A stretch of 8,336 bases of DNA, taken from NCBI GenBank assembly GCA_030829925.1, contig JAURNZ010000026.1, positions 1-8,336 on the forward strand. Reading direction: 5' to 3'. The stretch comes from Gammaproteobacteria bacterium (GTDB lineage Bacteria > Pseudomonadota > Gammaproteobacteria > Comchoanobacterales > Comchoanobacteraceae). Shown one piece after another: positions 1 to 6,375 of the stretch. The translations under genes were made by a program, and so were the position numbers. The notes below the pieces were generated by a model, which was not told the origin of the DNA, searched no databases, and was given only the letters and a program-made list of their open reading frames with translations. The number at the start of each line of letters is the position of its first letter. The first letter of the stretch is position 1.

Positions 1-1887
1 ACAACCTTTCAGGTTATGGATAGTGATGATCAACAACGTTTGATAAAAAAAATTCATAAAGAATATGGGTTGGATGAAGATAAGTGGCCAGCTAAGAAAA
101 CACAAAGTTTTATCAACCAACAAAAAGAACAAGGTAGACGCGCCAAAGATATTGGTGTGGAACGAAATCCTTTTACAGCGCAAATGATTACTGTATATAA
201 ACGTTATGAAGACATGTGTGAAACAAGTGCTTTAGTTGATTTTACAGAGTTGCTTCTTAGAACTTATGAATTATTGAGAGATGATGATGAGCTTCGTTTA
301 CATTACCAGTCTCGGCTTAATCACATTTTGGTAGATGAGTTCCAAGATACCAATGCTTTGCAATATGCTTGGCTAAAACTATTTGTTGGTGAAAACACAC
401 ATGTCATGGTGGTAGGTGATGATGATCAATCTATTTATAGTTGGCGTGGCGCAAGGGTTGAAAATATTTTTGCCTTTGAAAAAGATTTTCCAGATGTATT
501 GGTTAGCCGACTTGAGCAAAACTACCGTTCGACAGGAAATATCTTGGGCGCAGCTAATGAGGTGATCCACTACAATACCAATCGTATGGGTAAAAAGCTT
601 TGGACCGAGTCAAATATGGGAGATAAGATTAGTATTTATCAATCCCAAAATGAATTTGATGAAGCAAGGTTTGTCGCCCATTACATTAACAAGTGTCTGC
701 AGAAAGGCAAAAATTATGACGAGATTGCAATATTATATCGCTCTAATGCTCAATCAAGGGTGCTTGAAGAGCAGTTGGTTAAGCAGCAAATTCCATATAG
801 AATTTATGGCGGGTTAAGGTTCTTTGATCGTGCTGAGATTAAAGATGCGTTAGCATATTTACGTTTGGTTTCTAATTTAAATGATGACGCCGCCTTTGAA
901 AGAATCATCAATACCCCAACAAGAGGGATTGGGATGCAAACACTCGATACAGTCAGAGAGTTTGCGCGTGCAAATGGTGTTTCTATGATGTCTGCTACAA
1001 AAGAGATCACTCAAACTGATCGTCTGAGTGCTAGAGCAAAAGTTGCGCTTGAGAAGTTTGTAGAGTTACATCAGTCATGTTGTCAGTTAGTAGCAACACA
1101 ATCATTAGATATTGCCTGCGACAAAATTATGCAATTATCTGGGCTAACAAGTTTATATCAGAATGATAAAACTGATAAGGGTCAAGCTAAACTAGAAAAC
1201 TTATTTGAATTATTTAATGCAATTAAACAATTTACTGAACAACAACCTGAGTCAAAATTAACGGACTTTTTAAGCCAGGTCGCACTTGATGTCGGTGATG
1301 CGACACAACAAGGGGCTTCCAATGGTGTGCAGTTGATGACGTTACATGCTGCTAAGGGGCTTGAATTTGCAATTGTTTTTTTATTAGGTCTAGAGGAAGG
1401 TTTATTTCCACATAAAATGTCAGCTTCTGATCCAGAGAGGCTTGAGGAAGAAAGGCGTCTTTGCTATGTAGGCATGACAAGAGCCATGCAAAAATTATAT
1501 TTGTCTTATGCCGAAACGAGAAGGCTTTATGGACAAGAGGTCTATCAAAGACCATCAAGATTTTTAGAGGAAATTCCGGAGAAATATCTAGATCCAATAA
1601 AGTTGGGTCAGAGTTATGATCCCTATGCTAACCGTCCTATGTCTTCGTCCTATGGTGGGTATCCAAAAAAAGCAGTTGTTGCAGCTAAAACTTCGGTCAC
1701 TCATCATGCAGCCGACCAGAGTGAGGCTAACTTTCATTTAGGACAGCGTGTTAGGCACCCAAAGTTTGGAGAAGGGGTTATTTTAAATTGTGAAGGTGAT
1801 TTGTCAGATGGCAGAGTTCAGGTGAAATTTAATGAGGCTGGTGTAAAGTGGTTGCTATCTCAATACGCCAATCTAGAGCTCTTGTAA
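1..1887 (+). CDS. uvrD: DNA helicase II (UvrD), 5'-truncated by the window edge
   Basis: Superfamily 1A 3'-5' DNA helicase. In the family it unwinds the incised strand in nucleotide excision repair and mismatch repair and strips proteins from DNA. The frame is open from base 1; the ATG at 16 is internal, because the five preceding codons (TTFQV) align with the E. coli UvrD segment before residue 115. About 108 N-terminal residues, including Walker A, lie outside. Visible motifs are Walker B/motif II VDEFQDT (about nt 331-351), motif III GDDDQSIYSWRGA (415-453), motif IV LEQNYRST (about 511-534), motif V MTLHAAKGLEF (1336-1368) and motif VI YVGMTRAMQKL (1465-1497). The C-terminal segment LGQRVRHPKFGEG onward (about 1738-1884) is the Tudor-like domain that binds RNA polymerase in UvrD/PcrA. 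Similarity to UvrD extends to the end (KWLLSQYANLELL), which favours UvrD over Rep. It stops 14 bases before ftsQ and is probably cotranscribed with it. Confidence 0.96.
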   Translation, partial: TTFQVMDSDDQQRLIKKIHKEYGLDEDKWPAKKTQSFINQQKEQGRRAKDIGVERNPFTAQMITVYKRYEDMCETSALVDFTELLLRTYELLRDDDELRLHYQSRLNHILVDEFQDTNALQYAWLKLFVGENTHVMVVGDDDQSIYSWRGARVENIFAFEKDFPDVLVSRLEQNYRSTGNILGAANEVIHYNTNRMGKKLWTESNMGDKISIYQSQNEFDEARFVAHYINKCLQKGKNYDEIAILYRSNAQSRVLEEQLVKQQIPYRIYGGLRFFDRAEIKDALAYLRLVSNLNDDAAFERIINTPTRGIGMQTLDTVREFARANGVSMMSATKEITQTDRLSARAKVALEKFVELHQSCCQLVATQSLDIACDKIMQLSGLTSLYQNDKTDKGQAKLENLFELFNAIKQFTEQQPESKLTDFLSQVALDVGDATQQGASNGVQLMTLHAAKGLEFAIVFLLGLEEGLFPHKMSASDPERLEEERRLCYVGMTRAMQKLYLSYAETRRLYGQEVYQRPSRFLEEIPEKYLDPIKLGQSYDPYANRPMSSSYGGYPKKAVVAAKTSVTHHAADQSEANFHLGQRVRHPKFGEGVILNCEGDLSDGRVQVKFNEAGVKWLLSQYANLELL

Positions 1888-1901
1888 TTTGGATGTGATG
1901 C

Positions 1902-2585
1902 ATGATAAGGGTTGGGGTATTAATGATTTCAATGATGGTGTTTGCTTGGCATGCCTGGCAAGACATGCATCAACCCATCTATTTGGTCTTAAATAACCCT
2001 CATCTTGACACACAAATGTTTGAAAAATTTCTAACTAAGCATCATGTCGGTCAGAAAAAAGTACTAAACTGGATAAAAGATCAGCCCTGGACCCAATCGG
2101 TTAATATAAGCAAGGTAGATGGTTCAACTTTTATCATAGATGTTCAAGAAAGAAGACCCGTTGCCCAGTGGCAACATGGGGGAATGGTAGATGATCGTGG
2201 GGAAATTTTCTTCCCTTTGGCTAGACACTATGATACGAAGCTCCCAACCATGCAAGTGCGGGCAAAAAATGTTAAAGAAGGCATACAGTTTGTGAATGTA
2301 TTATCTCCTATGTTAAAAGAATTGAAAGCATATCCATTTACAGTCTTTAAAATGGAGCCCGTTGGTGATTGGGTTGTAAGAATTGCATCTAATAGATACT
2401 TAATATTTGGGACAATGGATTTAACTAAGCGCTTGCAAGTGGCAGAGCTTGTAGTCAAACGCTTACATGGCCACCATGAGGCATGGGGTCGTATTGATTT
2501 TAGATATAATAATGGATTTGCAATAAGTAAAAATCCTTTACGTGAGCCTTTTCATTGGCCAATGATTCAGTTATCATACGGGTGA
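1902..2585 (+). CDS. ftsQ: Cell division protein FtsQ with minimal cytoplasmic tail
   Basis: Bitopic inner-membrane divisome protein that in the family recruits and scaffolds FtsB/FtsL through its periplasmic domain. The 227-residue product has a single membrane segment at about residues 4-19 right after M-I-R, a POTRA-like region (about 26-90) ending in the typical VQERRPVAQW, then MVDDRGEIFF and the beta domain. Its late strand IDFRYNNGFAI (198-208) matches VDLRYDSGAAV of E. coli FtsQ, the FtsB-contact area. E. coli FtsQ has 276 residues, so this one is short, mainly from loss of the roughly 24-residue N-terminal tail and of the C-terminal extension. An in-frame TGA at 1896-1898, two codons before the ATG at 1902, rules out a longer N-terminus. 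The Shine-Dalgarno is weak (GGA at 1891-1893), which suggests translation partly coupled to uvrD. The assignment rests on conserved patches plus position before ftsA, since FtsQ is poorly conserved. Confidence 0.92.
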   Translation: MIRVGVLMISMMVFAWHAWQDMHQPIYLVLNNPHLDTQMFEKFLTKHHVGQKKVLNWIKDQPWTQSVNISKVDGSTFIIDVQERRPVAQWQHGGMVDDRGEIFFPLARHYDTKLPTMQVRAKNVKEGIQFVNVLSPMLKELKAYPFTVFKMEPVGDWVVRIASNRYLIFGTMDLTKRLQVAELVVKRLHGHHEAWGRIDFRYNNGFAISKNPLREPFHWPMIQLSYG

Positions 2586-2587
2586 TT

Positions 2588-2592
2588 GAGGT
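2588..2592 (+). promoter_or_regulatory. Shine-Dalgarno that decides the ftsA start
   Basis: GAGGT, five bases matching the anti-Shine-Dalgarno, sits 7 bases before GTG 2600 and just after the ftsQ stop at 2583-2585. Neither GTG 2582 nor ATG 2555 has a comparable site, so this element is the main reason for placing the ftsA start at 2600. Confidence 0.7.
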
Positions 2593-2599
2593 ACATAAA

Positions 2600-3814
2600 G
2601 TGTTCAAAACAAAACAATTACATACAGCAATTGACATAGGTAATGCAAAAATCTCTGGTGTTTGTGCATCTGTCGATGGCGAAGAAATAGTAATCAAAGG
2701 AGTGGCTGAGGCACCTGCTTTGGGAATTAAAAAAAGTTGCGTCATCAATTTAGATATGGCTGCACAGCAAGTTAAGAAAGTGATAAAAGAGCTTGAGTCT
2801 CAGACCAATAGTAATATTAAGCATGTACAGATTGGTATTTCTGGGGCCAATTGTTATGGTTTTAATTCTCATGGTGTAGTTGCAGTTAAGCAAAATGAAG
2901 TAGATACACATGATATTGCAAGGGTTTTAGAAGCTGCTAAAGCAGTTAAAACACCAGCAGATCAAAAAATTATACATGCCATTCCACAAGAGTATGCAAT
3001 AGATGATCAAAGTGATATTCGAGAGCCTATTGGAATGTCAGGTGTCCGTTTAGAGGCAAATGTACACATTATTACTGGGTCAAGTGTCATATCCCAAAAT
3101 ATTGAAAAAACCATTGATCGCTGTGGTGTCGGTGTCCAAGGTATGGTGTTTAATGGCCTAGCATCAGCCTCAGTACTTGTGTCTCCAGAAGACAAAGAAT
3201 TGGGTGTTGCAGTTATTGATATTGGTGCGGGGATGACTTCATTGGTATCTTATGTTGGTGGCGGTGTTCACCATACAAGTGTGCTGCCATGTGCAGGTGA
3301 TGCTGTAACTGCTGATATTGCTGCAGCATTAAGAGTTCCTGTTCAAGAAGCAGAAAGACTTAAAGTAGAGCATGGAATTATGCTAGAGAACCATGATGAA
3401 CATGAAACTATTGACGTGAATGGTTCAAGACTGAATAAAAACGTTAGCGCAAAGTGGTTGTCAGAAGTTATAGAAGCCCGTTATCAAGAAATTTTTTCAT
3501 TAATCAAAACTGAATTAATGAAGCATGATTTAAAAGACCAATTATCTGCTGGTGTGATCATCACGGGTGGTGGCGCAGCTATTCCAGGCTGTATAGAGAT
3601 GGCAGAGATGATTCTTGGGATGCCTGTTACGCTTTCGGGACCTGATATTGTGCAGTATGGCGACTTGCTATGCCACCCAAAGTACGCATCTTTAGCGGGA
3701 ATTTTGCGCTTTTGCACAAATTCAGTTGAAAATTTTTCGCCAATGTGGCAACATCAGCGCAGGTACTCAAATGTAGTTCAGCGCTTTAAGAAGCTTTTTC
3801 AAGAAAATTTTTAG
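2600..3814 (+). CDS. ftsA: Cell division protein FtsA, actin-like membrane tether of FtsZ
   Basis: Actin-fold ATPase that in the family binds the FtsZ tail and anchors the Z-ring to the inner membrane. With the GTG at 2600 the product has 404 residues (E. coli 420). Phosphate-1 loop AIDIGNAKISG lies at 10-20, phosphate-2 IDIGAGMTSLVSY at 206-218, and the adenosine motif ITGGGAAIPG at 321-330. The C-terminus (about 389-404, ending VVQRFKKLFQENF) is the amphipathic membrane-targeting helix. Start choice: GTG 2600 has a GAGGT Shine-Dalgarno (2588-2592) at 7-base spacing, and the N-terminus then nearly matches the length before the phosphate-1 loop in E. coli (14 versus 16 residues). Alternatives in the same frame are GTG 2582, which would make a 4-base GTGA overlap with the ftsQ stop but lacks a Shine-Dalgarno, and ATG 2555, which adds 15 residues unlike FtsA. 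The stop TAG overlaps the ftsZ ribosome binding site. Confidence 0.95.
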   Translation: MFKTKQLHTAIDIGNAKISGVCASVDGEEIVIKGVAEAPALGIKKSCVINLDMAAQQVKKVIKELESQTNSNIKHVQIGISGANCYGFNSHGVVAVKQNEVDTHDIARVLEAAKAVKTPADQKIIHAIPQEYAIDDQSDIREPIGMSGVRLEANVHIITGSSVISQNIEKTIDRCGVGVQGMVFNGLASASVLVSPEDKELGVAVIDIGAGMTSLVSYVGGGVHHTSVLPCAGDAVTADIAAALRVPVQEAERLKVEHGIMLENHDEHETIDVNGSRLNKNVSAKWLSEVIEARYQEIFSLIKTELMKHDLKDQLSAGVIITGGGAAIPGCIEMAEMILGMPVTLSGPDIVQYGDLLCHPKYASLAGILRFCTNSVENFSPMWQHQRRYSNVVQRFKKLFQENF

Positions 3815-3820
3815 GAGAGG
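3813..3820 (+). promoter_or_regulatory. Strong ribosome binding site of ftsZ
   Basis: AGGAGAGG begins inside the ftsA stop codon (TAG 3812-3814), and its AGGAG core lies 6 bases before the ftsZ ATG at 3824. It is the best Shine-Dalgarno in the window, which fits the known need for FtsZ in large excess over FtsA and FtsQ from one transcript. Confidence 0.85.
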
Positions 3821-3823
3821 GAA

Positions 3824-4939
3824 ATGGACTCAATTCATGAACACAAAGCAATCATTAAAGTGATTGGTGTCGGTGGTGGCGGCGGTAATGCGATTGCTGA
3901 AATGGTCACTCAAGTCCAAGATGTAGAGTTTTATGTGGCTAATACAGATGCAATGGCTCTAGCTAATTCACCTGTGCCTGGTAAAATTCAACTAGGTGAA
4001 GAGTTAACAAAAGGCCTAGGTGCTGGAGCAGATCCAGAAATTGGGCGTCAAGCATCAGAAGAAAGTAGAGCACAAATTGAAGCTTTAATTAAAGACACAG
4101 ATTTACTGTTTTTAGCTGCTGGTATGGGTGGTGGTACTGGTACAGGTGCTATCCCAGTATTTGCAGAAGTTGCTAAAGATCTTGGTGTATTAACTGTTGC
4201 AGTTGTTACAAAACCATTTTCGTTTGAAGGCAGTAAAAGAATGCAACATGCAGTCTCAGGTATTGAAACATTAAGTCAATTTGTTGACTCCTTAATTGTT
4301 GTTCCAAATAATAAATTACTGAGTGTTTTAGGCAAGAGTGTCTCTTTATTGGGCGCTTTTAGATCTGCTAATGAAGTTTTATTAGGTGCTGTTCAAGGTA
4401 TATCTGATTTAATTACAAGACCAGGGTTGATCAACGTGGATTTTGCTGACGTTCGAACTGTAATGAGTGCCAGTGGTATGGCTATGATGGGAACGGGTGC
4501 TGCAAAAGGCGATATGCGAGCAAGAGAAGCTGCTGAATCAGCTGTTGCAAGTCCCTTGCTTGAAGATGTTGATTTATCAGGTGCAAAAGGAGTACTTGTT
4601 AATATTAGCGGTGGACTAGATATGACCATTGGTGAATTTGAGACGGTCGGTGATACCATACGTCAATTCACATCTGACAACGCAACTGTTGTTGTTGGTA
4701 CTGTTGTAGATACAACTTTAAATGATGAGTTGAAAGTAACTGTGGTTGTAACTGGTTTAACCCAGAAATCATCTGGTTCAAGATTTGGTGTCAGACAACA
4801 ATCAATTTCTAGACCCATGCCAAGAAGAGTAAAAGAAATACCAAGTAGTACAGATGTCCCAGAATTTAAAGACAGTGAAGAAACTGATTTATTAGATGTG
4901 CCAGCTTTTTTAAGGCAGGAAACTGAAAAAGAGAGTTAA
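3824..4939 (+). CDS. ftsZ: Cell division GTPase FtsZ
   Basis: Tubulin-like GTPase that polymerises into the cytokinetic ring. The 371-residue product (E. coli 383) has the N-terminal glycine-rich loop IKVIGVGGGGGNA (11-23), the tubulin signature GGGTGTG (102-108), the FEG segment of the ribose pocket (134-136), and the catalytic T7 loop NVDFADVRTVM (204-214) with Asp206 and Asp209. The GTPase core ends near residue 314. A short linker of about 40 residues (315-355) leads to the conserved tail peptide LLDVPAFLR (356-364), the docking site for FtsA and ZipA. Two usually fixed acidic residues are changed: VPNNKLL (160-166) has Asn where E. coli has Asp166, and SLLGAFRSANEVL has Gly177 where E. 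coli has Asp180. Base contacts Phe179 and Asn183 (E. coli 183 and 187) are kept. lpxC follows after 2 bases. Confidence 0.98.
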   Translation: MDSIHEHKAIIKVIGVGGGGGNAIAEMVTQVQDVEFYVANTDAMALANSPVPGKIQLGEELTKGLGAGADPEIGRQASEESRAQIEALIKDTDLLFLAAGMGGGTGTGAIPVFAEVAKDLGVLTVAVVTKPFSFEGSKRMQHAVSGIETLSQFVDSLIVVPNNKLLSVLGKSVSLLGAFRSANEVLLGAVQGISDLITRPGLINVDFADVRTVMSASGMAMMGTGAAKGDMRAREAAESAVASPLLEDVDLSGAKGVLVNISGGLDMTIGEFETVGDTIRQFTSDNATVVVGTVVDTTLNDELKVTVVVTGLTQKSSGSRFGVRQQSISRPMPRRVKEIPSSTDVPEFKDSEETDLLDVPAFLRQETEKES

Positions 4940-4941
4940 TC

Positions 4942-5904
4942 ATGTACCAAAGAACTTTGAGAAGCTGCATAGCAGCCAACGGAATTGGTGTGCATTCTGG
5001 GTCACCAGTCAAAATTTGGATTAATCCGGCGCCAGCAAACACAGGTATTGTTTTTAGACGAAGAATCAATGGCGTTTTAAAAAGTATACCTGCTAGTATA
5101 GACCATGTTATTGATACACGGTTATCAACTTGTTTAGGGTTAGAAGATGTTAAAATTGGTATGGTCGAACATCTTTTATCAGCCATTGCCGGTCTAGGTA
5201 TAGATAATTTATTTATTGATATTGAAGATGACGAACTGCCTATTATGGATGGTAGTGCCGCACCTTATATTTTCTTGCTACAATCTGCAGGAATCAAAGA
5301 ACAGTGTGAAGCCGAAAAAGTATTTTTAGTTGTTAAGAAAAAAATTCAAGTTGGCAATGAAAAACAATATTGTTCGATCGAGCCACACAATGGCTTTCGT
5401 GTTGAGTTTAAGATCGAGTTTGATCATCCATCATTTAATGCTGAAAACCAAACTGCAATATTTGATTTTTCGTCTACAACTTACTTAACATCACTCTGCC
5501 GAGCAAGAACATTTGGCTTTGAAAAAGATCGTGAACTTTATAAAAAACAAAATCTAGCGCTAGGGTCTAGTTTAGATAACGCTGTCGTACTTAGCGAAAA
5601 TAGTATTATGAACGACCGTGGCTTAAGATACTATGATGAGTTTGTTCGTCATAAAATTTTAGATGCTATTGGGGATTGTTATTTATTAGGTTATCCAATC
5701 ATTGGTCATTTTAAAGGCTTTAAATCAGGTCATACCCTTAATAATCAACTATTGAATATGTTGCTGGCAGACAAAGACTCGTATGAGCTTACAACCAACG
5801 TTGATGTGGCTCTTTATCAAGAACCTGACAATATTATTTCACCACAGGTAGTCAGTCACTTACAATCTGAGAGTATTAAAAGCCAACATGAAGTTGAAGC
5901 TTAG
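4942..5904 (+). CDS. lpxC: UDP-3-O-acyl-N-acetylglucosamine deacetylase LpxC
   Basis: Cytoplasmic zinc amidase that removes the acetyl group from UDP-3-O-acyl-GlcNAc, the committed step of lipid A synthesis. The product has 320 residues (E. coli 305). It opens with RTLRSCIAANGIGVHSG, like the family, and carries VEHLLSAIAGLGIDN with catalytic Glu76 and zinc ligand His77, PIMDGSA (100-106), CRARTFGF (186-193), and RHKILDAIGD (236-245) supplying zinc ligands His237 and Asp241. The general acid His264 lies in KSGHTLNN. All catalytic residues are present, so it should be active. The C-terminus is about 15 residues longer than in E. coli and ends in polar SQHEVEA instead of the hydrophobic tail that FtsH recognises there. 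Translation probably depends on ftsZ: the gap is 2 bases and the only ribosome site is GAGAG at 4931-4935. The stop TAG (5902-5904) overlaps the stop of the opposing gene. Confidence 0.98.
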   Translation: MYQRTLRSCIAANGIGVHSGSPVKIWINPAPANTGIVFRRRINGVLKSIPASIDHVIDTRLSTCLGLEDVKIGMVEHLLSAIAGLGIDNLFIDIEDDELPIMDGSAAPYIFLLQSAGIKEQCEAEKVFLVVKKKIQVGNEKQYCSIEPHNGFRVEFKIEFDHPSFNAENQTAIFDFSSTTYLTSLCRARTFGFEKDRELYKKQNLALGSSLDNAVVLSENSIMNDRGLRYYDEFVRHKILDAIGDCYLLGYPIIGHFKGFKSGHTLNNQLLNMLLADKDSYELTTNVDVALYQEPDNIISPQVVSHLQSESIKSQHEVEA

Positions 5905-6320
5905 TGGGTATCACTTAATCCTCTTTTAGCTAGTTTTTCTAATGCTTTTTGCAGTTTAGGGTTTTTAGCATTTTTGCTTAACCTGACTAAATCTTCTGCA
6001 TCTGCCTGTTTCATAGTTAACTCTACGGGTGTGGATTTTGGTCTAGCCAGCGGTTCATGGTGTTTGTTAGTAATTGTTAATTTACACCCATTTGGTAAGC
6101 ACTTTTTAATTTGATGATGTCTAAGCTTTAACCAACTGAGCCATGTTTCATTTGTAATGAGAATGATTTGTCGGTCTTTCTCAATACAAGTTATTTGGTC
6201 TAAAATGCGAGCAGGCACAATTTTCTTTAAAGAACTTAAAGTTTTTTCGGGATTTCTAATTGATAAGTGTTTATAAATAAACTTTCTTATCAAATGTTTG
6301 TTGTTAAAGTCTGTTGTCAT
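5901..6320 (-). CDS. dciA: DUF721 / DciA-type replicative helicase loader
   Basis: A small basic protein of 139 residues that I assign to the DUF721 family, whose DciA members load or stimulate the replicative helicase DnaB in bacteria lacking DnaC/DnaI. The N-terminal half fits the KH-like DUF721 core: a helical start, then strands around ITCIEKDRQIILITNETW (43-60), followed by the Trp/Leu/Arg-rich helix WLSWLKLRHHQIKKCLP (60-76). The C-terminal segment AEDLVRLSKNAKNPKLQKALEKLAKRG (108-134) is a predicted helical tail like those of gammaproteobacterial DUF721 proteins. Position supports the call, because in Pseudomonas and Vibrio a reverse-strand DUF721 gene sits between lpxC and secA. No Shine-Dalgarno is visible before the ATG (6318-6320). 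It converges on lpxC with a 4-base overlap and diverges from secA. Sequence similarity in this family is low, so the function is inferred from fold pattern and synteny. Confidence 0.82.
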   Translation of the reverse strand: MTTDFNNKHLIRKFIYKHLSIRNPEKTLSSLKKIVPARILDQITCIEKDRQIILITNETWLSWLKLRHHQIKKCLPNGCKLTITNKHHEPLARPKSTPVELTMKQADAEDLVRLSKNAKNPKLQKALEKLAKRGLSDTH

Positions 6321-6340
6321 CTAAAAAAATCTGTTACAAT
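6314..6340 (+). promoter_or_regulatory. Predicted extended -10 promoter of secA
   Basis: TGTTACAAT at 6332-6340 fits the extended -10 pattern TGnTAnAAT, with TACAAT one mismatch from consensus. TTGTCA at 6314-6319 (one mismatch from TTGACA) could act as -35, but the 15-base spacer is short, so the TG extension would have to compensate. Transcription would start near 6347, giving a leader of about 29 bases. The -35 element overlaps the dciA start codon on the other strand. Confidence 0.5.
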
Positions 6341-6375
6341 CATCTTTTAATATTTAGTATTTTGAGAGAATATTC
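6321..6375. promoter_or_regulatory. Divergent dciA-secA intergenic region
   Basis: Fifty-five bases must hold the start signals of both dciA (minus) and secA (plus). The secA side has an extended -10 and a GAGAG ribosome site (6364-6368, 7 bases before the ATG). On the minus strand I find no convincing -10/-35 pair, only an AT-rich tract. There is no room for a SecM-like leader peptide before secA. Confidence 0.6.

Noticed and set aside
16..18. ATG at 16 as the true start of the first gene
   Set aside because: The frame is open to base 1 and the preceding codons align with UvrD, so the gene starts outside the window.
379..1597. Three reverse-strand open frames inside uvrD
   Set aside because: All are antisense to the conserved UvrD motifs, with no protein-like features of their own.
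2228..2748. Reverse-strand frames over ftsQ and the ftsQ-ftsA junction
   Set aside because: They are short and opposite coding sequence, with no start signals or recognisable domains.
4866..5186. 106-codon reverse-strand open frame across the ftsZ end and lpxC start
   Set aside because: It lies opposite two clearly conserved genes, resembles no family I know and has no ribosome site; it is a shadow frame.
5905..5960. Possible terminator after lpxC
   Set aside because: There is no stable hairpin with a T-run, and the region is the coding end of the opposing gene.
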